Below are positions 31,670 through 39,786 of a stretch of 64,000 nucleotides of DNA, piece by piece (position 1 is the first letter of the stretch; each line of letters opens with the position of its first letter). The position numbers and the translations under genes were made by a program. The DNA comes from Streptomyces fodineus (GTDB lineage Bacteria; Actinomycetota; Actinomycetes; Streptomycetales; Streptomycetaceae). The stretch is from assembly GCF_001735805.1 (NCBI RefSeq), contig NZ_CP017248.1, forward strand, positions 4,030,001 through 4,094,000, written 5' to 3'. The notes beneath the pieces were generated by a model that was not told where the DNA came from, made no database searches, and worked only from the letters and a program-made list of their open reading frames with translations.

Positions 31670-32404
31670 GTGAAGGACGCCTTCGGTCTCCCCCAGTCCC
31701 TGCTCGTCCTCGGCGGCACGTCCGAGATCGCGCTGGCCACCGCGCGCCGGCTGATCGCCCGCCGCACCCGCACGGTGTGGCTGGCGGGCCGCCCCTCGCC
31801 GGCCCTGGAACAGGCCGCCGAGAGCCTGCGCGCGCTCGGCGCGGACGCCCGCACGGTCACCTTCGACGCCCTCGACCCCGAGTCCCACGAGACCGTCCTC
31901 GGCAAGGTCTTCGCCGAGGGCGACATCGACCTGGTGCTGCTCGCCTTCGGCGTCCTCGGCGACCAGGCCCAGGACGAACGGGACCCGGTACGCGCCGTGC
32001 AGGTCGCCCAGACCAACTACACCGGGGCCGTCTCCGCCGGACTCGTCGCCGCCGGCGCCCTGCAGACCCAGGGACACGGCTCCCTGGTGGTCCTGTCCTC
32101 CGCCGCCGGCGAGCGGGCCCGCCGCGCCGACTTCATCTACGGCTCCAGCAAGGCGGGCCTCGACGCCTTCACCCAGGGCCTCGGCGACGCCCTGCACGGC
32201 ACCGGCGCACACGTCATGGTCGTACGCCCCGGCTACACCCGGGCGGAGGGACCCCTGACGACGACCCCGGAGGCGGTGGCCACGGCGATCGAACTGGGCC
32301 TGCGCAGACGGTCGGAGGTGGTGTGGGTACCGGGCGCTCTGCGGTTGGTGATGGCGGCGCTGCGCCACACGCCGAGGGCGCTGTTCAGGAGACTTCCGCT
32401 GTAA
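31670..32404 (+). CDS. DprE2-like short-chain dehydrogenase/reductase
   Basis: 244 residues. Rossmann start SLLVLGGTSEIALATARRLI, the NNAG-equivalent LLAFGVLGD, catalytic Ser in VVLSSAAGERA and Y-x-x-x-K in FIYGSSKAGLD. This matches the decaprenylphospho-2-keto-ribose reductase DprE2, which completes epimerisation of the ribose to arabinose using NADH. Here the C-terminal part (GLRRRSEVVWVPGALRLVMAALRHTPRALF) is typical as well. GTG at 31670 with AGGAG, 17 bp after the DprE1-like gene, so they are one operon. Confidence 0.8.
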   Translation: MKDAFGLPQSLLVLGGTSEIALATARRLIARRTRTVWLAGRPSPALEQAAESLRALGADARTVTFDALDPESHETVLGKVFAEGDIDLVLLAFGVLGDQAQDERDPVRAVQVAQTNYTGAVSAGLVAAGALQTQGHGSLVVLSSAAGERARRADFIYGSSKAGLDAFTQGLGDALHGTGAHVMVVRPGYTRAEGPLTTTPEAVATAIELGLRRRSEVVWVPGALRLVMAALRHTPRALFRRLPL

Positions 32405-32407
32405 GCG

Positions 32408-32983
32408 CTACGACACGGCGCTGCGGCCCACGCCGCGGAGCGCCTGCGGCGGCACCACGGACCCCCCGAACGTGTACTCCCGCAGCTTGCGCCACACCCC
32501 GTCCGCGCCCTGCTCGTACAGAGCGAACCCCGTGCACGGCCACTGCGCGTCGAAGTCGGCGAGCTCCTCGAACGCGCGGTCCATCGCCGTCTCGTCGATG
32601 CCGTGCGCGACGGTGACATGCGGGTGGTACGGGAACTGCAGCTCGCGCGCCACCGGCCCGGACGCGTCCCGCACCCGCTGCTGCAGCAGGGTGCAGTCCT
32701 CGGCGCCCTGGACGACACGGACGTAGACCACCGGGGACAGGGGACGGAAGGTGCCGGTGCCGGACAGCCGCATCGGGAACGGCCGGCCGGTCCCGGCGAC
32801 CTCGGTGAGGTGCGCCTCGACGGCCGGCAGCTCACTCTCGTCGACCTCGGTCGGCGGCAGCAGGGTGACGTGTGTGGGGATGCCGTGAGCCGCGGGGTCG
32901 CCGAAGCCCGCGCGCCGCTCCTGGAGCAGGCTGCCGTGAGGCTCCGGGACCGCGATCGACACGCCGATCGTTACGGTCCCCAC
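32408..32983 (-). CDS. 2'-5' RNA ligase/cyclic phosphodiesterase superfamily protein
   Basis: 191 residues with the duplicated H-x-[ST]-h motif of the 2H phosphoesterases: THVTLLPP (about residues 37-44) and PHVTVAHG (about 119-126). In bacteria such proteins (ThpR-like) act on RNA 2',3'-cyclic phosphates or 2'-5' bonds. The N-terminus IGVSIAVPEPHGSLLQERRAGFGDPAA is typical. Start GTG at 32983 with AGGAGA. Its stop lies four bases from the stop of the convergent DprE2-like gene. The 217-bp gap to trpS shows no feature I recognise. Confidence 0.85.
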   Translation of the reverse strand: MGTVTIGVSIAVPEPHGSLLQERRAGFGDPAAHGIPTHVTLLPPTEVDESELPAVEAHLTEVAGTGRPFPMRLSGTGTFRPLSPVVYVRVVQGAEDCTLLQQRVRDASGPVARELQFPYHPHVTVAHGIDETAMDRAFEELADFDAQWPCTGFALYEQGADGVWRKLREYTFGGSVVPPQALRGVGRSAVS

Positions 32984-33200
32984 GTCGTCTCCTGTCGTCG
33001 CGTCTGTCGTCTTGTACGGGCCGTCCCGTTCGTCACGTTCGGGCCGTCGGCTATCGACTGTACGGCTATGGATGTCCTGTGGGCAGGCGCAGCGGAAGTG
33101 ATGTGCAGCGCTCCGCCCAGTCGGTCGTGTGTACGGTCGTGCGCCGCAGCGCCGGTCCGTGCTTCCCGGTGCCGTGCCGCTCGGCGCCGACGCGCGCCTG

Positions 33201-34217
33201 TCAGTGCTTCGCCGGCAGGAAACCGACGCGGTCGTACGCCTGCGCGAGGGTCTCCGCGGCGACCGCGCGCGCCTTCTCCGCGCCCTTGGCCAGGATCGAG
33301 TCGAGCGTCTCGGAGTCGTCCAGGTAGTGCTGGGTGCGCTCCCGGAACGGCGTCACGAAGTCGACCATGACGTCGGCGAGGTCGGTCTTGAGGGCGCCGT
33401 ACATCTTGCCCTCGTACTCCTGCTCCAGCTCGGCGATCGACTTGCCGGTGAGCGTGGAGTAGATGGTGAGGAGGTTCGACACGCCCGGCTTGTTCTCCGC
33501 GTCGTAGCGGATCACGGTGTCGGTGTCGGTGACGGCGCTCTTGACCTTCTTGGCGGTGGTCTTCGGCTCGTCGAGCAGGTTGACCAGGCCCTTCGGCGTG
33601 GACGCCGACTTGCTCATCTTGATCGACGGGTCCTGCAGGTCGTAGATCTTCGCCGTCTCCTTCAGGATGTACGGCGACGGGATCGTGAACGTCTGGCCGA
33701 AGCGGCCGTTGAAGCGCTCGGCCAGGTCACGGGTCAGCTCGATGTGCTGGCGCTGGTCCTCGCCGACCGGCACCTCGTTCGCCTGGTAGAGCAGGATGTC
33801 GGCGACCTGGAGGATCGGGTACGTGAACAGGCCGACGGAGGCGCGGTCGGCGCCCTGCTTGGCGGACTTGTCCTTGAACTGGGTCATGCGGCTGGCCTCG
33901 CCGAAGCCGGCGAGGCAGTTCATGATCCAGGCGAGCTGCGCGTGCTCGGGGACGTGGCTCTGGACGAAGAGCGTGCAGCGGTCCGGGTCCAGGCCGGCGG
34001 CCAGCAGCTGCGCGGTGGCGAGCCGGGTGTTGGCCCGCAGCTCCTTCGGGTCCTGCGGGACCGTGATCGCGTGCAGGTCGACGACCATGTAGAACGCGTC
34101 GTGGGTCTCCTGCAGGGCCACCCACTGGCGGACGGCACCGAGGTAGTTGCCGAGGTGGAACGAGCCGGCGGTGGGCTGGATGCCGGAGAGCACGCGAGGT
34201 CGGTCAGCTGTGGCCAT
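33201..34217 (-). CDS. trpS: Tryptophanyl-tRNA synthetase
   Basis: 338 residues, class I aminoacyl-tRNA synthetase that charges tRNA-Trp. HIGH-type motif in GIQPTAGSFHLGNYLGAV, tryptophan pocket in VGEDQRQHIELTRDLAERFN, and the KMSKS loop in DPSIKMSKSASTPKG; the C-terminal helical region reads DTDTVIRYDAENKPGVSNLL. Streptomyces can carry two copies, one resistant to indolmycin; residues alone do not tell which this is. ATG at 34217 or 34226 (MGSMATADRP); neither has a strong ribosome site. Upstream lies a dispersed repeat that separates it from glyA. Confidence 0.95.
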   Translation of the reverse strand: MATADRPRVLSGIQPTAGSFHLGNYLGAVRQWVALQETHDAFYMVVDLHAITVPQDPKELRANTRLATAQLLAAGLDPDRCTLFVQSHVPEHAQLAWIMNCLAGFGEASRMTQFKDKSAKQGADRASVGLFTYPILQVADILLYQANEVPVGEDQRQHIELTRDLAERFNGRFGQTFTIPSPYILKETAKIYDLQDPSIKMSKSASTPKGLVNLLDEPKTTAKKVKSAVTDTDTVIRYDAENKPGVSNLLTIYSTLTGKSIAELEQEYEGKMYGALKTDLADVMVDFVTPFRERTQHYLDDSETLDSILAKGAEKARAVAAETLAQAYDRVGFLPAKH

Positions 34218-34292
34218 GCTGCCCATTCTCTCATCGGCTGGGGGGGTCATTGGCCCGAGAGGTGGGGGGGTGGTTTCCGGGGCGCGGGGGGC

Positions 34293-34343
34293 TGCGGGCA
34301 GTGTGTGGTTGCTCGCGCAGTTCCCCGCGCCCTTACGGGGCGC
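34293..34343 (-). repeat. Dispersed Streptomyces intergenic repeat, copy B
   Basis: Minus strand GCGCCCCGTAAGGGCGCGGG followed by GAACTGCGCGAGCAACCACA, ending in a CCCGCA tract. It includes a GCGCCCC/GGGCGC hairpin and lies directly after the glyA stop, where it could act as a terminator. Related to copies at 21021, 39728 and 54169. Confidence 0.65.
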
Positions 34344-34344
34344 T

Positions 34345-35796
34345 TCAGCCCAGGTCGATCTCGGGATACAGCGGGAACGCCGCCACCAGGTCCGTCGCCC
34401 GCTGGGCGATCTCCTGCGCCACCTTCTCGTCCAGGACGTGGGCCGCCTTCGACGGGGCGCCCGACTTGGTGGTACCCGGCTCGGTGGTGGTCAGGACGCG
34501 GTCGATCAGGGCCGCCACCTCGTCCATCTCCGCCGTGCCCAGGCCCCGGGTGGTCAGCGCGGGGGTGCCGATGCGGATGCCGGAGGTGTACCAGGCGCCG
34601 TTGGGGTCGGCCGGGATGGCGTTGCGGTTGGTGACGATGCCGGAGTCGAGCAGGGCGGCCTCGGCCTGGCGGCCGGTGAGGCCATAGGAGGTGGCGACGT
34701 CGATCAGGTTGAGGTGGTTGTCCGTGCCGCCGGTCACCAGGGTCGCGCCCCGTCGCATCAGGCCCTCGGCCAGCGCGCGGGAGTTGTCGACGATGCGCTG
34801 GGCGTAGTCCTGGAAGGAGGGCCGGCGGGCCTCGGCGAGGGCGACGGCCTTGGCGGCCATGACGTGCGGGAGCGGGCCGCCGAGCACCATCGGGCAGCCG
34901 CGGTCGACCTGGTCCTTGAGGGAGTCGTCGCACAGGACCATGCCGCCGCGCGGGCCGCGCAGGGACTTGTGGGTGGTCGTGGTGACGATCTGGGCGTGCG
35001 GGACCGGGTCGAAGTCGCCGGTCAGGACCTTGCCGGCGACCAGGCCCGCGAAGTGCGCCATGTCGACCATCAGGGTCGCGCCGACCTCGTCGGCGATCTC
35101 GCGCATGATCCGGAAGTTCACCAGCCGGGGGTACGCCGAGTAGCCGGCGACGATGATCAGCGGCTTGAACTCGCGGGCCTGGGCACGCAGGGCCTCGTAG
35201 TCGATCAGGCCGGTGGCCGGGTCGGTGCCGTAGGAACGCTGGTCGAACATCTTGCCGGAGATGTTCGGGCGGAAGCCGTGGGTGAGGTGGCCGCCGGCGT
35301 CCAGGGACATGCCGAGCATGCGCTGGTTGCCGAAGGCCTGGCGCAGCTCGGCCCAGTCGGCCTCGGTCAGGTCGTTGACCTGGCGGGCGCCCGCCTTCTC
35401 CAGGAAGGGGGCCTCGACGCGGTCGGCGAGGACGGCCCAGAAGGCGACCAGGTTGGCGTCGATGCCGGAGTGCGGCTGGACGTAGGCGTGCCGGGCGCCG
35501 AAGAGCTCCTTGGCGTGCTCGGCGGCCAGCGCCTCGACCGTGTCGACGTTGCGGCAGCCGGCGTAGAAGCGGCGGCCGATGGTGCCCTCGGCGTACTTGT
35601 CGCTGAACCAGTTGCCCATGGCCAGCAGGGTGGCCGGGGAGGCGTAGTTCTCGGAGGCGATCAGCTTGAGCATCTCGCGCTGGTCGGTGACCTCCTGACC
35701 GATGGCGTCCGCGACACGCGGTTCGACGGCACGGATGACGTCGAGGGCGGCGCGGAAGGCGGTGGACTCGGTGGACAGGGGCTGCTGCTTCGGCAT
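34345..35796 (-). CDS. glyA: Serine hydroxymethyltransferase
   Basis: 483 residues; converts serine and tetrahydrofolate into glycine and 5,10-methylene-THF, feeding the one-carbon pool used by folD and by purine synthesis. PLP lysine in TTTTHKSLRGPRGG; also MLKLIASENYASPA, AYVQPHSGIDANL, VDMAHFAGLVAG and SGIRIGTPALTTRG. This is the longer form seen in Streptomyces, with a few inserted segments. ATG at 35796 follows GGAGG in GTCCGGAGGTCCTC. A ZTP riboswitch lies in its leader (35834-35925). Confidence 0.96.
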   Translation of the reverse strand: MPKQQPLSTESTAFRAALDVIRAVEPRVADAIGQEVTDQREMLKLIASENYASPATLLAMGNWFSDKYAEGTIGRRFYAGCRNVDTVEALAAEHAKELFGARHAYVQPHSGIDANLVAFWAVLADRVEAPFLEKAGARQVNDLTEADWAELRQAFGNQRMLGMSLDAGGHLTHGFRPNISGKMFDQRSYGTDPATGLIDYEALRAQAREFKPLIIVAGYSAYPRLVNFRIMREIADEVGATLMVDMAHFAGLVAGKVLTGDFDPVPHAQIVTTTTHKSLRGPRGGMVLCDDSLKDQVDRGCPMVLGGPLPHVMAAKAVALAEARRPSFQDYAQRIVDNSRALAEGLMRRGATLVTGGTDNHLNLIDVATSYGLTGRQAEAALLDSGIVTNRNAIPADPNGAWYTSGIRIGTPALTTRGLGTAEMDEVAALIDRVLTTTEPGTTKSGAPSKAAHVLDEKVAQEIAQRATDLVAAFPLYPEIDLG

Positions 35797-35833
35797 GAGG
35801 ACCTCCGGACGGCGTGCGTACAGCGTTCACGTT

Positions 35834-35925
35834 CGGCCCAGGCGCACGGCACACATCACACTCGGGCCGCTCCCCGATGGTCCGTCCCATCCCAGCGCGC
35901 CAGTCACGACCCGCCGATCAGCCTA
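35834..35925 (-). promoter_or_regulatory. ZTP (pfl) riboswitch upstream of glyA
   Basis: On the minus strand the glyA leader contains GGGTCGTGACTGGCG (35913-35899), then CCATCGGGGAGCG (35880-35868) and CGCCTGGGC (35843-35835). These are the three conserved blocks of the pfl/ZTP aptamer in the right order and spacing. ZTP/ZMP (AICAR) signals low 10-formyl-THF, and glyA is a classic target. The aptamer ends about 38 nt before the glyA ATG, with no T-run terminator visible, so control of ribosome binding is more likely than attenuation. Confidence 0.9.
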
Positions 35926-36009
35926 CCGGGCGCGCCGCGGCGAGCAGATCCCGCGTCCGCCATGCGAGCGAGGATAGGAAGGGGGCCACCGTCCTTTCCG
36001 GGAGAGGCC

Positions 36010-37215
36010 ATGACCGCTGCAGAAGACCTCGTCGCCGCCGCCGAAGCCCACTGTGCGCGCACCTACCATCCGCTGCCGGTCGTGGTGGCCACGGCGGAAG
36101 GGGCGTGGATGACCGATGTGGAGGGGCGGCGGTATCTGGATCTGCTGGCCGGTTACTCGGCGCTGAACTTCGGGCACGGCAACCGGCGGCTGATCGAGGC
36201 GGCGAAGAAGCAGCTGGAGCGGGTGACGCTGACGTCCCGCGCCTTCCTGCACGACCGGTTCGCCGCGTTCTGCGCGGAGCTGGCCGAGCTGTGCGGGATG
36301 GAGATGGTGCTGCCGATGAACACCGGCGCGGAGGCGGTGGAGAGCGCGGTGAAGACGGCCCGGAAGTGGGGCTACCGGGTGAAGGGGGTGCCCGCGGAGA
36401 TGGCGAAGATCGTGGTCGCGGGCGGCAACTTCCACGGCCGTACGACGACGGTCATCAGCTTCTCCACCGACCCGGAGGCCCGGGCGGACTTCGGGCCGTA
36501 CACGCCCGGCTTCGAGATCGTGCCCTACGGCGACCTGACGGCGATGCGGTCGGCGCTGACCGAGAACACCGTCGCGGTGCTGCTGGAGCCGATCCAGGGC
36601 GAAAGCGGGGTGATCGTGCCGCCGGCCGGCTATCTGCCGAAGGTGCGGGAGCTGACGCGGGAGCGGAACGTGCTGTTCGTCGCCGACGAGATCCAGTCGG
36701 GTCTCGGCCGGACCGGGAAGACCTTCGCGTGCGAGCACGAGGGCGTGGTGCCGGACGTGTACGTGCTGGGCAAGGCGCTGGGCGGCGGGATCCTGCCGGT
36801 GTCGGCGGTGGTGTCGAGCGAGGCGGTGCTCGGGGTGTTCCGGCCGGGCGAGCACGGGTCGACGTTCGGCGGGAATCCGCTGGCCTGTGCGGTGGCGCTG
36901 GAGGTGATCGCGATGCTGCGCACGGGCGAGTTCCAGGCCCGGGCCGCCGAACTGGGCGAGCGGATGCACCGGACGCTGACGGGGCTGCTCGGCACGGGCG
37001 CGGTGACGGCGGTGCGCGGGCGGGGGCTGTGGGCGGGCGTGGACATCGCGCCGAGGATCGGTACGGGCAGGAGCATCTCGGAGCGGCTGATGGACCGCGG
37101 GGTCCTGGTGAAGGACACCCACGGCCACACGGTACGGATCGCCCCGCCGCTGGTGATCAGCGAGGAGGACCTGGACTGGGGGCTGGAGCAGTTCCGCGCG
37201 GTCCTTGAGGTCTAG
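36010..37215 (+). CDS. rocD: Ornithine aminotransferase
   Basis: 401 residues, class III PLP aminotransferase. Transfers the delta-amino group of ornithine to 2-oxoglutarate, giving glutamate semialdehyde on the route to proline or glutamate. Landmarks: YLDLLAGYSALNFGHGN, MNTGAEAVESAVKTARKWGY (matches RocD better than ArgD), VVAGGNFHGRTTTVISFS, LLEPIQGESGVIVPP, VADEIQSGLGRTGK and the PLP lysine in LGKALGGGILPVSA. ATG at 36010 with GGGAGAGG. The rocD stop overlaps the convergent ATP-grasp gene by four bases. Also resembles other ornithine/acetylornithine aminotransferases, but the fit to RocD is best. Confidence 0.88.
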   Translation: MTAAEDLVAAAEAHCARTYHPLPVVVATAEGAWMTDVEGRRYLDLLAGYSALNFGHGNRRLIEAAKKQLERVTLTSRAFLHDRFAAFCAELAELCGMEMVLPMNTGAEAVESAVKTARKWGYRVKGVPAEMAKIVVAGGNFHGRTTTVISFSTDPEARADFGPYTPGFEIVPYGDLTAMRSALTENTVAVLLEPIQGESGVIVPPAGYLPKVRELTRERNVLFVADEIQSGLGRTGKTFACEHEGVVPDVYVLGKALGGGILPVSAVVSSEAVLGVFRPGEHGSTFGGNPLACAVALEVIAMLRTGEFQARAAELGERMHRTLTGLLGTGAVTAVRGRGLWAGVDIAPRIGTGRSISERLMDRGVLVKDTHGHTVRIAPPLVISEEDLDWGLEQFRAVLEV

Positions 37216-38396
37216 AGGATCACATGGGGCAGGAAGCGGGCGTACTCGTCGGTGATCAGGCCGGAGGACTCGCGGATGCCGAGGCCGGCCGCCTCGTTGC
37301 GGACCACCCAGGCGCCCAGGACGACGTGGTTGCCGTCGAAGGCGGGGAGCGGGGCGAGCTGCTGGTAGCAGCAGGGCTCGTCCCGGAGTACGGCCGGGGC
37401 GCCCGGCTCGTGCACGGTGACGCCCTCGCCCTCCCGGCCGAGCAGGGGCTTGGCGACGTAGCCGGGTGCCGAGGCCAGTTCCCGGGGGCCGTCGAGGTGG
37501 GCGGGCAGCAGGTTGGGGTGGCCGGGGTACAGCTCCCACAGGATCGCCAGCAGGGCCTTGTTGCTGAGCAGCATCTTCCAGGCGGGTTCGATCCACAGGG
37601 TGCTGCCGGTGCCGCCGCCGTTGTCGAGGGTGTCCAGGACGTGCCCGGCGAAGGCGTCGGTGGTGAGCCACTCCCAGGGGTAGAGCTTGAAGATGCCGCG
37701 GATGAACCGGAGTTGGTTGTCGACGAAGCGGCCGGAGAGGGTGTCCCAGCCGATCTCCTCCATGGACAGCCACTCGGTGTCGAGGCCGGCCTGTTCGGCG
37801 GTCTCCTTCAGATAGGCGACCGTCATCAGGTCCTCGCCGAGCTCGTCGGCCGAGGAGTGCGCGAAGTGCAGCGGGCTGCCGGGCGCGAGGAGCGGGGCCT
37901 GTGTCCGCCAGGCCTCGACCAGGCGCTCGTGCAGGGAGTTCCACTGGTCGGCGCCGGGGAAGCGGTCCTCCATCCAGAACCACTGGGCCGAGGCGGCCTC
38001 CACCAGCGAGGTCGGGGTGTCGGCGTTGTACTCCAGCAGCTTGGCCGGGCCGGTGCCGTCGTAGCGGAGGTCGAACCGGCCGTAGAGGGAAGGGAGTTCG
38101 GCGCGGCGGTGCCAGGCCTCGGTGACCGCCGCGGCCACGCGCGGATCGGTGATGCCGAGGTCGGCGAGGCGGTCCTTCGCCACGATGTGCCCGGCGGCCG
38201 CGAGGCACATGTCGTGCAGTTCCTCGACGGTCTCCTCCAGCGCCTCGATCTCGTCCAGGGTGAAGACGTAGTAGGCGCTCTCGTCCCAGTAGGGGCGCAG
38301 CGAGCCGTCGGGGTGGCGGGTGAGAGGGTAGACGATCCCCTGTTCCTCGACCGTCCGCTGCCAGCCGGGGCGCGGGGTGGTGGTACGGCGCTCCAC
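37212..38396 (-). CDS. Glutathionylspermidine synthase-like ATP-grasp enzyme (YgiC/YjfC type)
   Basis: 394 residues of the GSP_synth family (PF03738), ATP-grasp ligases that join a carboxyl group to an amine. Seen: YYVFTLDEIEALEETVEELHDMC, RFDLRYDGTGPAKLLEYNADTPT, the metal/ATP segment STLWIEPAWKMLLSNKALL, and the phosphate-binding YVAKPLLGREGEGVTVH. Actinobacteria do not normally make glutathionylspermidine, so the true substrate is open. GTG at 38396 is 7 bp after a small His/Gly-rich lipoprotein gene, the same pairing as E. coli ygiB-ygiC. This suggests the lipoprotein or something bound to it is the target. Confidence 0.82.
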   Translation of the reverse strand: MERRTTTPRPGWQRTVEEQGIVYPLTRHPDGSLRPYWDESAYYVFTLDEIEALEETVEELHDMCLAAAGHIVAKDRLADLGITDPRVAAAVTEAWHRRAELPSLYGRFDLRYDGTGPAKLLEYNADTPTSLVEAASAQWFWMEDRFPGADQWNSLHERLVEAWRTQAPLLAPGSPLHFAHSSADELGEDLMTVAYLKETAEQAGLDTEWLSMEEIGWDTLSGRFVDNQLRFIRGIFKLYPWEWLTTDAFAGHVLDTLDNGGGTGSTLWIEPAWKMLLSNKALLAILWELYPGHPNLLPAHLDGPRELASAPGYVAKPLLGREGEGVTVHEPGAPAVLRDEPCCYQQLAPLPAFDGNHVVLGAWVVRNEAAGLGIRESSGLITDEYARFLPHVIL

Positions 38397-38403
38397 GCCG
38401 GTC

Positions 38404-38745
38404 TCACCCGCCGGACGAGCCGTGGCCGCCGCCGAAGCCGCCACGGTGGACTCCGTGGCCCGAGGAGGAGCCGCCGGAGCTCCGGTGCGGCTTGGTGAAG
38501 GAACCGCCGTCCACCCAGGAGCCCTTCTTCCTGCCGCCGTAGTACCAGTCGGCGTTCACGGACGCCTTGGTCGTCTTGCAGTTCTTGTCGGAGACGACCT
38601 GGTAGCCCTTGGCGAGGTGGTAGCTGTCACGGTCGACGCAGCGCTTGTCCGGGTCGGACGAGCAGGCGGTGAGGGCGGTGGCCAGCAGGCCCATGCCGCC
38701 GAGGACCACGGTGCCCGACCGCAGCCGCCGTCGAGTGTCGGCCAT
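38404..38745 (-). CDS. YgiB-like lipoprotein with Gly/His/Ser-rich C-terminus
   Basis: 113 residues. Signal peptide and lipobox TALTAC (Cys at about residue 28); then KRCVDRDSYHLAKGYQVVSDKNC and NADWYYGGRKKGSWVDGG, the two-cysteine core of DUF1190/YgiB-type proteins; then a flexible SSSGHGVHRGGFGGGHGSSGG-like tail (His, Gly, Ser). ATG at 38745 with GGGGAGA. It is transcribed directly before the ATP-grasp gene. The glycine tail is a candidate acceptor for ATP-grasp amide ligation, which is inference. Confidence 0.75.
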   Translation of the reverse strand: MADTRRRLRSGTVVLGGMGLLATALTACSSDPDKRCVDRDSYHLAKGYQVVSDKNCKTTKASVNADWYYGGRKKGSWVDGGSFTKPHRSSGGSSSGHGVHRGGFGGGHGSSGG

Positions 38746-38855
38746 GTTCGTGTCTCCCCGTGTGGCGTGTACTGGGTGTCGGCGGTCAGCCTAGAGAACG
38801 GTAAGAGCGCAGGCCACGGTGGGTGGCCGGGACAGCCTTCACCTAGAGTCACTTC

Positions 38856-39698
38856 GTGCTCTTTGGAATGGTGTGTGCCCTGGCCGCGGCGGTCTGTTTC
38901 GGTACGGCGACGGTTTTGCAGGCGGTCGCCGCGCGGGAGGCCGGTACGGGGACGGGCGGTGAGGCCGCCCTGCTGCTGCGGGCGCTCAGGCAGTGGCGGT
39001 ATCTGGCAGGCCTCGCGCTGGACGGTCTCGGCTTTCTGTTCCAGATCGCGGCGCTGCGCTCGATTCCGATCTACGCGGTGAGTGCGGCACTGGCGTCGAG
39101 CCTGGCGGTGACGGCGGTGGTCGCGGCACGCCTGCTGCGGGTGCGGCTGAGCGGCACGGAGTGGGGCGCGGTGGGCGTGGTGTGCGCCGGGCTCGCGGTG
39201 CTGGGCCTGGCGGCCGGGCCGGAGGGGCACGAGGACGGGTCGGACGCGCTGAAGTGGGCGATGCTCGCGACGGGGGCCGGCATGCTGGTGCTCGCCCTGC
39301 TGGGCGGGCGGCTGTCCGGGCGGATGCGGGCCCTGCTGCTGGGACTGGGGGCCGGTTTCGGGTTCGGGGTGGTGGAGGTCTCGGTCCGCCTGATCGACTC
39401 GCTGCGGCCGGCCGATCTGCTCACCAACCCGGCGGCCTACGCCCTCCTCATCGGCGGAGGCGCCGCCTTCATGCTGCTCACCTCAGCCCTGCAACGCGGC
39501 TCGGTGACGACGTCGACGGCCGGCCTGGTGATCGGCGAGACGATCGGCCCGGCGGCGGTGGGCGTGATCTGGCTCGGCGACCGGACCCGTGCGGGGCTGA
39601 GCTGGCTGGCGATCCTGGGCTTCCTGCTGGCTCTGGCGGGGGCGTTGGCGCTCGCGCGCTTCGGGGAGGCGCCGGTGGAGGAGGCCGAAACCGCCTGA
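38856..39698 (+). CDS. DMT superfamily (EamA-like) membrane transporter
   Basis: 280 residues with about ten helices in two repeats, the EamA drug/metabolite transporter plan; N-terminus MLFGMVCALAAAVCFGTATVLQAVAAREAG and a later LRSIPIYAVSAALASSLAVTAV. The C-terminal half ends in a short acidic tail (EAPVEEAETA). GTG at 38856 or ATG at 38868. It is divergent from the lipoprotein/ATP-grasp pair and could export a metabolite; cargo unknown. Confidence 0.82.
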   Translation: MLFGMVCALAAAVCFGTATVLQAVAAREAGTGTGGEAALLLRALRQWRYLAGLALDGLGFLFQIAALRSIPIYAVSAALASSLAVTAVVAARLLRVRLSGTEWGAVGVVCAGLAVLGLAAGPEGHEDGSDALKWAMLATGAGMLVLALLGGRLSGRMRALLLGLGAGFGFGVVEVSVRLIDSLRPADLLTNPAAYALLIGGGAAFMLLTSALQRGSVTTSTAGLVIGETIGPAAVGVIWLGDRTRAGLSWLAILGFLLALAGALALARFGEAPVEEAETA

Positions 39699-39727
39699 GG
39701 GGGTGGGAGGTTCCGGTCGGCCGGCGC

Positions 39728-39777
39728 GTGCGGGTGCGTGGTGGGTTCTCGCGCCGTTCCCCGCGCTCCTGTACAGG
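39728..39777 (-). repeat. Dispersed Streptomyces intergenic repeat, copy C (degenerate)
   Basis: Minus strand GAGCGCGGGGAACGGCGCGA followed by GAACCCACCACGCACCCGCAC resembles copies at 21021, 34293 and 54169. It lies between the DMT transporter stop and the convergent MocR stop, so it may end both transcripts. Confidence 0.6.
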
Positions 39778-39786
39778 CATCCCCTG

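Noticed and set aside
34147..37215. 1022-codon frame including rocD
   Set aside because: Only the last 401 codons (from 36010) form rocD; the rest is antisense to glyA and trpS.
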